Assembly (NCBI RefSeq): GCF_014836445.1
Contig: NZ_JACSQV010000011.1
Location: 116,249-169,328, forward strand
Length of the DNA stretch: 53,080 nucleotides
Direction: 5' to 3'
Source of the DNA: Cellulomonas avistercoris
Lineage (GTDB): Bacteria; Actinomycetota; Actinomycetes; Actinomycetales; Cellulomonadaceae
This document shows, piece after piece, positions 17,344 through 25,421 of the stretch (position 1 is its first letter; each line of letters begins with the position of its first letter). The translations under genes and the position numbers were made by a program. A model generated the notes under the pieces. The model ran no database searches. It was not told the origin of the DNA and saw only the letters and a program-made list of their open reading frames with translations.

Positions 17344-17991
17344 TCAGGAGCGTCGGCTCGCCGCGTCCGGATCGCCGGCGAAGGCCACGACCGAGGCGTC
17401 GGTCGAGTACGACACCTCGAGCCGCACCCGGTCCCGGGCGTCGTCCGGGACGAGGAAGACGTAGGTCCCCACGGCGGACGCCCCCGGCTCGACCGAGCCG
17501 GTGAGCGGCTCCGCAGGCGGGCCGGCCAACGGAGCACCAGGCGCCCCCGTCGCGTCGGCGACGTTGACCGTGACCGCGTCGACGTCGACCGGCGCGCCCG
17601 AGCCGTTCGTGACCGCGATCCGGAAGGCCAGCGCGGGGCCCGAGAGCTCACCCGGGCCTCGACCCTCGGCCTGGATGGCCTCGACCTGCTGGATCTCCGC
17701 CGTCACGCCGGTGCCGAAGTCGGCGACCTCGGTGAGCTCGACGGGTGCGGCGGTCGGCAGGTCACCGGGCGCAGCACCCTCGTCGCCGGCGTCGGGCGCC
17801 GGGCCGTCACCGGCGTCCGGCTGCGAGGGCGACGCGGTCACCGAGGGCGTCGCGACGTCAACCGTCCCGGCGACGCGCGGCTCCGAGCCGTCCGGCCCGG
17901 TGCAGGCCACGACGCTGGTCACGAGCACCGCACCGACCACCAGCCGCGCCACGGGGCGGGTCCTCACGGCCGACCACCTCCGCGTCGTCAT
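17344..17991 (-). CDS. Lipoprotein with DUF4352-like domain
   Basis: A 215-residue protein starting MTTRRWSAVRTRPVARLVVG, with a lipoprotein signal peptide and a lipobox ending VTSVVAC-T (Cys about residue 30). A Pro/Asp/Gly-rich linker (about 35-75) precedes a beta-sandwich with AFRIAVTNGSGAPVDVDAV and GTYVFLVPDD, the pattern of DUF4352/telokin-like domains. It should be anchored on the outer face of the membrane. The ATG overlaps the stop of the CDP-alcohol phosphotransferase gene (ATGA), making it the last member of the four-gene chain 20400 to 17344. Function is unknown; the coupling suggests a part in assembling or retaining the polymer. Confidence 0.8.
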   Translation of the reverse strand: MTTRRWSAVRTRPVARLVVGAVLVTSVVACTGPDGSEPRVAGTVDVATPSVTASPSQPDAGDGPAPDAGDEGAAPGDLPTAAPVELTEVADFGTGVTAEIQQVEAIQAEGRGPGELSGPALAFRIAVTNGSGAPVDVDAVTVNVADATGAPGAPLAGPPAEPLTGSVEPGASAVGTYVFLVPDDARDRVRLEVSYSTDASVVAFAGDPDAASRRS

Positions 17992-18764
17992 GCCGCACCT
18001 GCCTCGTTCGCCGTCAGCCGGCGCAGCTGACCGTACCAGGACACCGCTGCGGCGACGGCGACCACCAGGGTCGCCGCCACGATCGCCGCGTAGCCCACGA
18101 AGAAGGCGGTCGGGACGCTCAGCAGCAGGAACACGAGGCACGTCGTGCCGTAGTCCGTGGGGATCCCCAGCACCGACCGGAGCCACGGTGCACGACCACC
18201 CGTGGCGGCCGTGCTCACCACGCCCGCGGCCCGGCGCATCTGCTCGGTCAGGATCATGCCGAAGAAGTAGACGCTGCCGGCGACGGCGTGCAGCGCGGGC
18301 ACCAGCAGCCACACGTGGTCCACGACGTCGAAGCGGTACAGGCCCACCCCCAGCGCGAGCGGGAGCGTGACGATCTTGGTGGCGTCGACCATGTGGTCGA
18401 GCCACTCCCCCGCGGGGCTGCCCTTCCCCGTCAGCCGGGCGACCTGGCCGTCCGCCGAGTCGAACGCGTAGCCGAGCACGAGCAGCAGGCTGACGACGAC
18501 GCCGAGCAGCGCGCTCGGCGCCACCAGCGGCAGCAGCGCGATCGCCGTGAACGTGCACAGCGCGCTGATCCCCGTGACCGCGTTGGGTGACAGCCCGCGC
18601 CGGTACGCCCAGGCGGCGAGCACGCGGCCGAGCCGTCGGTTGACGAACCGGGAGTAGGCCGGTGCGCTGCGCGCCGCGCCCTTCTGCGCGCCGGCGAGCC
18701 GGTCGAGCGTCCCGCGGAAGGTCTCGGCCTGCCCCGCGGCGGGGGAGGTGGACGTCTGCGTCAT
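17988..18764 (-). CDS. CDP-alcohol phosphatidyltransferase family membrane protein
   Basis: A 258-residue membrane enzyme with about six hydrophobic segments. The family signature Dx2DGx2ARx8Gx3Dx3D is complete (from DSADGQVAR near residue 101 to HMVD near 126), so the metal-binding aspartates are intact. Members release CMP while moving a phospho-alcohol group between a CDP-linked donor and an alcohol acceptor. Most make phospholipids, but here the gene sits between a glycosyltransferase and a lipoprotein gene and downstream of a cytidylyltransferase, with 4-bp overlaps at both ends. I infer that it may decorate the polysaccharide or its lipid carrier with a phospho-alcohol; a phospholipid synthase role is the alternative. 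Confidence 0.85.
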   Translation of the reverse strand: MTQTSTSPAAGQAETFRGTLDRLAGAQKGAARSAPAYSRFVNRRLGRVLAAWAYRRGLSPNAVTGISALCTFTAIALLPLVAPSALLGVVVSLLLVLGYAFDSADGQVARLTGKGSPAGEWLDHMVDATKIVTLPLALGVGLYRFDVVDHVWLLVPALHAVAGSVYFFGMILTEQMRRAAGVVSTAATGGRAPWLRSVLGIPTDYGTTCLVFLLLSVPTAFFVGYAAIVAATLVVAVAAAVSWYGQLRRLTANEAGAA

Positions 18765-19960
18765 CGAACCGTCTCCGTCTGTCGGGCCGGCGCGGCGCCG
18801 GCTCCCCGCCGCGACGCCCGGGGACGCGGCCCGGGCACCCGGCCCTCGGCCAGCGCGAGGGCCAGCTGCTCGTAGCCCGCGGCGACCTCGTCCCAGTCGT
18901 ACGCGCGTGCACGCTCACGCAGGCGGGTCCCGCGCGACCTGGTCGTGGGCTCGTCGGCCTCGGCGTCCTCCAGCGCGCGGGCGACCTCGGCCGGTGTGCG
19001 CACGTAGACGCCGTCGTCGCCGGCGACCTCGCGGTTGAAGGACACGTCGTACGCGACGGTCGCCGCGCCCGCGCCGATCGCGCGCAGCAGCGACGGGTTG
19101 GTGCCGCCGACGGAGTGCCCGTGCAGGTAGGTCAGGCTGTTCGCGTAGAGCTGGTCCAGCAGCCGCTGGTCCCACACCCCGCCGAGGAACCGCACGCGGG
19201 GGTCGCCCTGCGCGGACGCGTGGACCTTCGCGGTGTACTCGTCGGCGTACGGCGCGGACCCGACGACCACCAGGGGGTGGCGCGCGCCGCTGCGCACGTA
19301 GCCCTCGACCCACAGGTCCACGTGGTTCTCGGGCTCGAACCGGGCGACGACCAGGTGGAACGCGCCGGGCTGGAGCCCGACGTCCGCCAGGGCGTCGTGC
19401 CCGGGCGCGTCGAGGACGGGCGCCCCGTACGTCAGCAGCGTCGTCGGCACGTCGTACTCCGCGCGGTAGTAGTCCGCGATCCCGACGGCGTCCGCGATGA
19501 GGGCGTCGGACCACCGCACGGCCGCCGTCTCGGCGGCGCGGTAGTACCGGCGTCCCGCCCCGCCCCACTTGGCGCGCTGCCACTCGAGCCCGTCGACGTG
19601 CGTCGCGACCGGGATGCGTGCGCCCCGCAGGAGCGGCAGGTAGGGCGCGTTGGCGGCGTTGAAGACGAAGGCGACGTCGGTCCGCCGGCCCAGCAGGTGC
19701 CCGACGGACACCCCGGTGTGGCTCAGCGTCTCGAGGGACCGCTGGCGCAGCGCGGGCAGCGTCACGAGCTCCATGCCGGCGTACGACGACAGCTCGGAGT
19801 TGCCGGAGCGGCAGTAGACCCGCACGCGGTGGCCGGCGTCGGCGAGCCGGCGACCGACCTCCTCCACCGCGGTCTCGAAGCCGCCGTAGCGCGCCGGGAC
19901 GCCCCGCGTCCCGACCATCGCGATCGACAGGGGGCGGGCCGGTCTCGCGGCGGCGCTCAC
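18761..19960 (-). CDS. DUF1972-type glycosyltransferase (rhamnosyltransferase-like, GT4)
   Basis: A 399-residue GT-B enzyme. The opening IAMVGTRGVPARYGGFETAV is the hallmark of DUF1972, found in rhamnosyltransferases such as the capsule enzyme Cps2T/WchF. The donor half has FHLVVARFEPENHVDL and GHSVGGTNPSLLRAIGAG. It probably adds an early sugar, possibly rhamnose, to the lipid-linked unit. The GTG at 19960 overlaps the cytidylyltransferase stop (GTGA), and its stop overlaps the next ATG (ATGA). Confidence 0.87.
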   Translation of the reverse strand: MSAAARPARPLSIAMVGTRGVPARYGGFETAVEEVGRRLADAGHRVRVYCRSGNSELSSYAGMELVTLPALRQRSLETLSHTGVSVGHLLGRRTDVAFVFNAANAPYLPLLRGARIPVATHVDGLEWQRAKWGGAGRRYYRAAETAAVRWSDALIADAVGIADYYRAEYDVPTTLLTYGAPVLDAPGHDALADVGLQPGAFHLVVARFEPENHVDLWVEGYVRSGARHPLVVVGSAPYADEYTAKVHASAQGDPRVRFLGGVWDQRLLDQLYANSLTYLHGHSVGGTNPSLLRAIGAGAATVAYDVSFNREVAGDDGVYVRTPAEVARALEDAEADEPTTRSRGTRLRERARAYDWDEVAAGYEQLALALAEGRVPGPRPRASRRGAGAAPARQTETVR

Positions 19961-20400
19961 GCCGCGCCCTCGCGCGCGGCGCCCGACACCAGGAACTCGC
20001 GGAGCATCGTCGACGACGTGGACGGCGTGTACGGCAGGTAGACGACACGCGCGCCGACCTCGGCCATCTCGCGCTCGAGCCGCTCGCCCTTCGCGCTCCC
20101 GGCCCAGTCGTCACCCTTGAAGAGGACGTCGAACGGGTGCGCGTGCCAGGCGACGCGCTTGTCCTGCGCGTGGTCGGGCACGACCTCGTCGACGAAGCGC
20201 AGGCTCGCGACGAGCTCCATGCGCTCCTCGTGCGGGATCACCGGGGGACGGCCCTTCATCGCGACGAGCGACTCGTCGACGGCCACGCCGACGACGAGCC
20301 GGTCGCAGCGCTCCCGCGCCGCCCGCAGGATGTTCAGGTGCCCGATGTGCAGCATGTCGAAGCCGCCCGGGACGTACCCGACGATCGTCAGGTTGCTCAT
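19957..20400 (-). CDS. TagD-like cytidylyltransferase
   Basis: A 147-residue cytoplasmic nucleotidyltransferase. GYVPGGFDMLHIGHLNIL (residues 8-25) contains the HxGH site that activates CTP; KGRPPVIPHEERMELV and FKGDDWAGS match glycerol-3-phosphate cytidylyltransferase (TagD) relatives. The second CTP-binding motif, RTEGISTT in TagD, is replaced by YTPSTSSTML, so the substrate may not be glycerol-3-phosphate. It should make a CDP-alcohol. It starts 76 bp after the sugar transferase gene and overlaps the next gene. The CDP-alcohol phosphotransferase two genes downstream is a natural partner. Confidence 0.85.
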   Translation of the reverse strand: MSNLTIVGYVPGGFDMLHIGHLNILRAARERCDRLVVGVAVDESLVAMKGRPPVIPHEERMELVASLRFVDEVVPDHAQDKRVAWHAHPFDVLFKGDDWAGSAKGERLEREMAEVGARVVYLPYTPSTSSTMLREFLVSGAAREGAA

Positions 20401-20476
20401 CAGTTGCTCCTTGCACTAGCGCTCACGGTGGGAGCGGCCCGCCGTCGCGCCGCACTGCTGGTCGTGCACCTTCGGG

Positions 20477-22006
20477 TCAGTACGCCCCGGCCCCGCCGAG
20501 GACAGCCCGACCGGTCTTCCAGAGGATCAGCAGGTCCATCGACACCGACCAGTTGTCGACGTACCGCAGGTCGAGCCGCACGGACTCCTCCCAGTCCAGG
20601 TCCGACCGGCCGCTGACCTGCCACAGACCCGTCAGGCCGGGCCGCACGTGCAGCCGCCGGTGCACGGAGTCGTGGTACGCCTCGACCTCCTCGAGCAGCG
20701 GCGGGCGCGGACCGACCAGCGCCATGTCGCCCTTGATGATGTTGACGAGCTGCGGCAGCTCGTCGATCGAGAAGCGGCGCAGGACGCGCCCGACGGGCGT
20801 GACCCGCGGGTCGTCGGCCATCTTGAACAGGACGCCGTCGTGGGTGCCGGACGCAAGGAGGGCGGCGCGCCGCTCGTCGGCGTCGCGGTACATCGTGCGC
20901 AGCTTGTACATCACGAACTGCGTGCCGTCCTGGCCCACCCGGACCTGCCGGTAGATCGCGCCGCCCGGGGACGTCACCGCGACCAGGAGCGCCGCGAGGC
21001 CGAGCATCGGCGCGAGCACGAGGAGCGCGAGCCCCGCGAGCGTGACGTCGAGGACCTGCTTGATCACCAGGCGCGGGCGCGGCGAGGCGACCTGCACCTC
21101 GAGCAGCGAGAGACCGGCCGTCGGGCGCACGGTCAGGCGCGGCGCGCCGACCTCGACGATGTCCGGGACGACCACGAGCTGGGCACCGGCGCGGGAGAGC
21201 GCCCACGACAGGCGGCGCAGCGCGTCACCGCTCAGGCACGTCCCGGTCACCAGCACCACGTCGGCACCGCGGTCGACAGCCACTTGCACGACGTCGGCCA
21301 CCGCGCCGAGCACCGGGACGCCCGCGACCGTGGTCGCCGTCCCGACCGAGGGCACGCAGACCCCGTCGATCCGGTAGCCGTGGTGCGGGACCGCGGCGAT
21401 GTTGCGCACGACGCCGGCGGCCGACACCTCGTCGCCGACGACGACCGTGCGCATCGTGCCCTCGCCCTGCATCCGCAGCTTGTGCAGGTGGCGCCGCTCC
21501 ATGTGCCGCGCGACCCAGCAGATCACGAGCGTGGCGGGCACGCCGATCAGCACGTAGCTGCGCGGCACGGGCACGCGCAGCACGTAGCCCATCGTCATGA
21601 GGATGAGGACCATGGCCGCGGTGGCACGCAGCAGGGCCTGGAACTCGCCCGGCCCGTCGCCCGCCGCGCTCCTGCGGTAGCCGCCCGAGACGACCACGAG
21701 GGCGATGAACAGGGCCGCGCCGCCGCAGGCGAGGCGGGTGGCCGTCAGCAGGCCGTGCGCGGGAGCCATGACCGAGGCGCCCACGAGCAGCGCCACGAGC
21801 ATGTCGAGCAGCACGGCGACCAGGCCGTAGCGGCGGCTGACCGCCGCCCAGGCGATCGAGCGGACCGCCGGGTCCGAGTTCTCACGCGTGGCACGCCGGA
21901 CGAACGGCTCCGAGGACGCCCACGACCGCCGCGGTTCGAGCGCACGTCCTCGGCGCTCCGCGACCCCGTCGTCGAGCTCCGCCTCCCGGTCCGTCGTCAG
22001 TGTCAT
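20477..22006 (-). CDS. Polyprenyl glycosylphosphotransferase (initiating sugar transferase)
   Basis: A 509-residue protein of the WbaP/WcaJ type. It has about four N-terminal TM helices (residues 60-190), a CoA-binding-like middle domain, a fifth TM (LDVTLAGLALLVLAPMLGL) and a C-terminal bacterial sugar-transferase domain. That domain has KLRTMYRDADERR, DELPQLVNIIKGDMALVGPR and RPGLTGLWQVSGRSDLDWEE, all diagnostic. It moves a sugar-1-phosphate from a nucleotide sugar to undecaprenyl phosphate, the first step of repeat-unit synthesis. The ATG at 22006 follows GGGGGAGAG. It heads the leftward transcript that continues into the cytidylyltransferase chain; a candidate promoter (TATAGC, 22048-22053) lies about 45 bases upstream. 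Confidence 0.92.
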   Translation of the reverse strand: MTLTTDREAELDDGVAERRGRALEPRRSWASSEPFVRRATRENSDPAVRSIAWAAVSRRYGLVAVLLDMLVALLVGASVMAPAHGLLTATRLACGGAALFIALVVVSGGYRRSAAGDGPGEFQALLRATAAMVLILMTMGYVLRVPVPRSYVLIGVPATLVICWVARHMERRHLHKLRMQGEGTMRTVVVGDEVSAAGVVRNIAAVPHHGYRIDGVCVPSVGTATTVAGVPVLGAVADVVQVAVDRGADVVLVTGTCLSGDALRRLSWALSRAGAQLVVVPDIVEVGAPRLTVRPTAGLSLLEVQVASPRPRLVIKQVLDVTLAGLALLVLAPMLGLAALLVAVTSPGGAIYRQVRVGQDGTQFVMYKLRTMYRDADERRAALLASGTHDGVLFKMADDPRVTPVGRVLRRFSIDELPQLVNIIKGDMALVGPRPPLLEEVEAYHDSVHRRLHVRPGLTGLWQVSGRSDLDWEESVRLDLRYVDNWSVSMDLLILWKTGRAVLGGAGAY

Positions 22007-22088
22007 CTCTCCCCCGTTGCCGTCCCAGCTCCTCGTGCCACAGGGAGGCTATACGGCGATTTCGGGAGATTGACACCTTTGTGCCCGA

Positions 22089-22107
22089 TTTCACCCCATC
22101 CGTGAAA
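22089..22107. promoter_or_regulatory. Inverted repeat TTTCAC-N7-GTGAAA upstream of the initiating sugar transferase
   Basis: A perfect 6-7-6 inverted repeat lies about 35 bp upstream of the candidate -10 (TATAGC on the minus strand, 22048-22053). The half-site is shared with the tandem GTTTTCACCC copies at the giant surface-protein promoter (17204-17226), suggesting a common regulator of the polysaccharide locus. Confidence 0.45.
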
Positions 22108-22167
22108 CAGTTCGGGGGCAGGCGGGTGACGCGGCGTCGACGGTCGGGTGAACGTCCGGTGCGGGGG

Positions 22168-22788
22168 TCAGGCCTTCGTGTGGAACCTCAGCTGCGCGGC
22201 CTCGAGCCCGTCGGTCACGACGGCCTCGACGGCGTCCGCGGCACGGTCGACGAGCCAAGGCAGGTCCTTGCGCTCGGGCCCGGAGAAGTCCTTGAGGACG
22301 AAGTCGGCCGGGTCCTGCCGGCCCGGCGGACGCCCGACACCCACGCGGACGCGCACGTAGTCCTTGGTGCCCAGGGCCTTCGTCGTGTCGCGCAGACCGT
22401 TGTGCCCGCCCTCCCCGCCGCCGCGCTTGAGGCGGACGTCGGCGAAGGGGATGTCGAGCTCGTCGTGGACGACGACGACGCGCTCGGCCGGGACGTCGTG
22501 GTACCGGGCCAGCGCTGCGACGGGCCCGCCCGACACGTTCATGTACGTGGTGGGCTTGGCCAGGACCACGCGGGGTCCGGGGACGCCGCCCGGCAGCGTG
22601 CCGAGGCGCGCGTCGGCGGTCGCCGCCTGCGGGCGCCGGCCGAGCAGGCCGCCGCCCCGCGAGGCGAAGGTCACGCCGGCGCGGCGCGCGAGCTCGTCGA
22701 GCACCATCTGGCCGACGTTGTGGCGGTTGCCGGCGTACTGCGCACCGGGGTTGCCGAGGCCGACGACGAGCCAGGGGGCGTCGCTCAC
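22168..22788 (-). CDS. pth: Peptidyl-tRNA hydrolase
   Basis: A 206-residue enzyme that cleaves peptidyl-tRNA released from stalled ribosomes. The family motifs are intact: [20 protein letters not shown] with the catalytic His near residue 24, [21 protein letters not shown] and [11 protein letters not shown]. Length fits (about 190-210). It lies downstream of rplY on the same strand, the usual actinobacterial order, but a hairpin at 22842-22877 separates the two, so at least part of its transcription may start in the 106-bp gap. Confidence 0.96.
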   Translation of the reverse strand: MSDAPWLVVGLGNPGAQYAGNRHNVGQMVLDELARRAGVTFASRGGGLLGRRPQAATADARLGTLPGGVPGPRVVLAKPTTYMNVSGGPVAALARYHDVPAERVVVVHDELDIPFADVRLKRGGGEGGHNGLRDTTKALGTKDYVRVRVGVGRPPGRQDPADFVLKDFSGPERKDLPWLVDRAADAVEAVVTDGLEAAQLRFHTKA

Positions 22789-22841
22789 GAGGGGGTCCTC
22801 CAGGGTGCGGGGGCGCCGGCGGCCGGCAGGACGGACGCACG

Positions 22842-22877
22842 ACGACGCCCGGCACCGTGGACGGTACCGGGCGTCGT
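22842..22877 (-). terminator. Hairpin terminator between rplY and pth
   Basis: A 15-bp stem (22842-22856 with 22863-22877, one mismatch or wobble) around a 6-nt loop lies 17 bases past the rplY stop on the minus strand. No T-run follows. Confidence 0.7.
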
Positions 22878-22894
22878 GACGTGCTGCGGGAAGG

Positions 22895-23521
22895 TCAGGC
22901 CTTCTCGGCGGCTGCGGCCGACGCGGCGGACTGGGTCGCGGCGAGGTCGCTCGCGGCCTCGTCGGCGGCGACGTCGGCGGCCGACGCCTGCGGGGTGCTG
23001 ATGGTCACGACCGTCACCTCGGGGTCGCCCATGAGCGTGGCGCCCTCCGGGAGGACGACGTCGCCGGCGGTGATGACGGCGCCGTCTGCCAGACCCTCGA
23101 TCGAGACCTCGACCGACTGCGGCAGGTTCGTCGCCTCGGCCTCGAGGAACAGGTTCTGCGTCTCGACGACGTGGATCGTGCCGGGGGCGGACTCGCCGAC
23201 GATGTGCACCTGCACGTCGACGGAGACCTTCTCGCCCTTCTTCACGATGAGCAGGTCGACGTGCTCGATGACCTGGCGGACGACGTCGCGCTGGACGTCC
23301 TTGACGATCGCGAGGGTCGACGTGCCGTCGAGCTCGATCGAGTACAGCGCGTTCGAGTGCTTGAGCGCGAGCATCGTCTCGTGGCCCGGCAGGGCGACGT
23401 GCAGGGGCTCCGTGCCGTGCCCGTACAGGACGGCGGGGACCTGGTGCGCGCGGCGCAGGCGGCGTGCGGCGCCCTTGCCGAACTCGGTGCGGGCGGCGGC
23501 GGCGAGCTTGATCTCGGACAC
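22895..23521 (-). CDS. rplY: 50S ribosomal protein L25 / general stress protein Ctc
   Basis: A 208-residue long-form L25 (Ctc). The N-terminal 5S-rRNA-binding domain has [20 protein letters not shown] and AVLYGHG; the C-terminal TL5 domain has [17 protein letters not shown] and [11 protein letters not shown]. An Ala-rich acidic tail of about 30 residues follows. It binds 5S rRNA in the large subunit. It sits downstream of prs with 237 bp between; the gap 23522-23758 shows no gene and only a weak hairpin near 23700. Confidence 0.95.
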   Translation of the reverse strand: MSEIKLAAAARTEFGKGAARRLRRAHQVPAVLYGHGTEPLHVALPGHETMLALKHSNALYSIELDGTSTLAIVKDVQRDVVRQVIEHVDLLIVKKGEKVSVDVQVHIVGESAPGTIHVVETQNLFLEAEATNLPQSVEVSIEGLADGAVITAGDVVLPEGATLMGDPEVTVVTISTPQASAADVAADEAASDLAATQSAASAAAAEKA

Positions 23522-23758
23522 TGGTGCTCCTCAGGCGTGGCGTGGCTCCGCGGTGGTGCGCGGGCGCTGGTCTGGCGTGCTGCCCCGTGGGTGGTGACCC
23601 CTCGGGTGGTGCGGGCACGTGGCCCGGTGGCCTCGACGCGGGACGCAGGACGGGCACGCGGAGGCGACCACCCAGTCGATCACGGAGCCGGGGGCCGACC
23701 GGAGATGGTGCTTCCGGTTCGACCGTCCGTCGTCCCTCGCCGAGGCAACCTGGTGATC

Positions 23759-24436
23759 CTACCGGACGGCGGCGTCCGCCTCGACCCCCGGGTCGGGTGC
23801 CCACGCCCACCGGACGGTGACGGCCGCCTGCACGGTCTGCTCACCGGGCTCGACCGGGACCGCGAAGGCGTCGGCCGCCGCCGACCGGGCGAAGAGCGGC
23901 GAGGCACCGCGGAGCTCGTCCTCGTCCACCCGCAGGACCGCGCCGAGCGCGCGTCCCGCCAGCGCCGCGAGGTGGGCGGCCTTCGCCGCCGCGTCCTGCC
24001 ACGCGGCCTCGCGCGCCCGCACCTGCGCCGCGGCCGGGTCGCTCACGACGAGGCGCAGACCACCGAGCCGCACCGGCGAGCCACCGGCCGCCACGGCGCT
24101 GCCGATGACGTCCCCGGCGGTGGCGACGTCGCGCAGCGTGACGGCCAGCCCGAGCCGGGCCACGACGAGCACCACGTCACCGTCGACGCCCGTCTGCTCG
24201 GTCCACGTCGACGTCGCGCCCGTGCGCACCGCGCGGTCCTCGACACCCGCGTCGCGCAGGGACGCGCGCACGGCGGCGAGCGCGACCGTGGCCTCGCGCA
24301 ACGCGGTGCCGACGTCGTCGGCCCGGACCTCGGTCGCCAGGTCGGCCACGACGACGTCGGGCACGGCGTCGGCCGCCCCGCAGCCGCGCACGGTCACGCC
24401 GCCGCGGGGGCGGTCGTCGTGGCCGGCGCGGCCCAC
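23759..24436 (-). CDS. SIMPL (DUF541) domain protein
   Basis: A protein of about 225 residues. VTVRGCGAADAVPD near the N-terminus is the SIMPL/DUF541 opening strand; the C-terminal half (REAAWQDAAAKAAHLAALAGRALG, then VQAAVTVRWAW) matches the end of this domain. The role of SIMPL proteins is poorly known; several are periplasmic or envelope associated, but this one has no signal peptide, so it is probably cytoplasmic. The start is uncertain: GTG 24436 is one base after the prs stop, and GTG 24397 would begin VTVRGCG directly. It is coupled to prs. Confidence 0.75.
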   Translation of the reverse strand: MGRAGHDDRPRGGVTVRGCGAADAVPDVVVADLATEVRADDVGTALREATVALAAVRASLRDAGVEDRAVRTGATSTWTEQTGVDGDVVLVVARLGLAVTLRDVATAGDVIGSAVAAGGSPVRLGGLRLVVSDPAAAQVRAREAAWQDAAAKAAHLAALAGRALGAVLRVDEDELRGASPLFARSAAADAFAVPVEPGEQTVQAAVTVRWAWAPDPGVEADAAVR

Positions 24437-24437
24437 G

Positions 24438-25421
24438 TCAGGCGTTGCCGTCGAACAGCGACGTCACCGAGCCGTCGTCGAAGACCTCGCGGATGGCCCG
24501 TGCCAGCAGCGGCGCGATCGAGAGCACCGTGAGCTGCGGGAACCGGCTCTCCTCGGCGATCGGCAGCGTGTCGGTGATGATGACCTCGCGCGCACCGCAC
24601 GCCTGGAGCCGCTCGACCGCGGGGTCGGACAGCACGCCGTGGGTCGCGGCGACGATGACGTCCTTGGCCCCGGCCTCGAGCACGACGCGCACCGCACCGG
24701 TGATCGTGCCGGCGGTGTCGATGAGGTCGTCGACGATCACGCAGCTCTTGCCCTCGACGTCACCGACGACGCGGTTCGCGACGGCCTTGTTGGGGCTGCG
24801 GATGTCGCGCGTCTTGTGCACGAAGGCCAGCGGGCCGCCGCCCAGCTTCGCGGCCCACTGCTCCGCGACGCGGATGCGGCCCGCGTCGGGCGACACGACC
24901 GTGACGTTCGTCGTGTCGACGCGCGTCCGCACGTACTCGACGAGGATCGGCTGCGCCCACAGGTGGTCGACCGGGCCGTCGAAGAAGCCCTGGGTCTGCG
25001 CCGCGTGCAGGTCGACGCTCATGATGCGGTCGGCACCGGCGGTCTTGAACAGGTCGGCCATGAGGCGCGCGGAGATCGGCTCGCGCCCGCGGTGCTTCTT
25101 GTCCTGCCGGGCGTACGGGTAGAACGGCGCGATCACGGTGATCGTCTTGGCGGACGCGCGCTTGAGCGCGTCGACCATGAGCAGCTGCTCCATCATCCAC
25201 TGGTTGATGGGCGAGCAGTGCGACTGCAGCACGAACGCGTCGGCGCCGCGCACGGACTCCCCGAAGCGCACGTAGATCTCGCCGTTGGCGAAGTCGTACG
25301 CGGTCGTCGGGAGCAGCTCGATGCCGAGCGCGTCCGCGACGTCCTGCGCGAGCTCGGGGTGCGCGCGGCCGGTCGTCAGGACCAGGCGCTTCTCCCCGTC
25401 ATGGCTGATGATGCCGGTCAT
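24438..25421 (-). CDS. prs: Ribose-phosphate pyrophosphokinase
   Basis: A 327-residue PRPP synthetase making phosphoribosyl pyrophosphate from ribose-5-phosphate and ATP for nucleotide, His and Trp synthesis. Visible motifs are [51 protein letters not shown] and the PRPP loop [13 protein letters not shown]. Its ATG overlaps the glmU stop (ATGA). Confidence 0.97.
   Translation of the reverse strand: MTGIISHDGEKRLVLTTGRAHPELAQDVADALGIELLPTTAYDFANGEIYVRFGESVRGADAFVLQSHCSPINQWMMEQLLMVDALKRASAKTITVIAPFYPYARQDKKHRGREPISARLMADLFKTAGADRIMSVDLHAAQTQGFFDGPVDHLWAQPILVEYVRTRVDTTNVTVVSPDAGRIRVAEQWAAKLGGGPLAFVHKTRDIRSPNKAVANRVVGDVEGKSCVIVDDLIDTAGTITGAVRVVLEAGAKDVIVAATHGVLSDPAVERLQACGAREVIITDTLPIAEESRFPQLTVLSIAPLLARAIREVFDDGSVTSLFDGNA

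Noticed and set aside
23683..23730. Hairpin downstream of the SIMPL gene
   Set aside because: Only a 6-bp stem (ACCGGA/TCCGGT) with a 9-nt loop; too weak to call.
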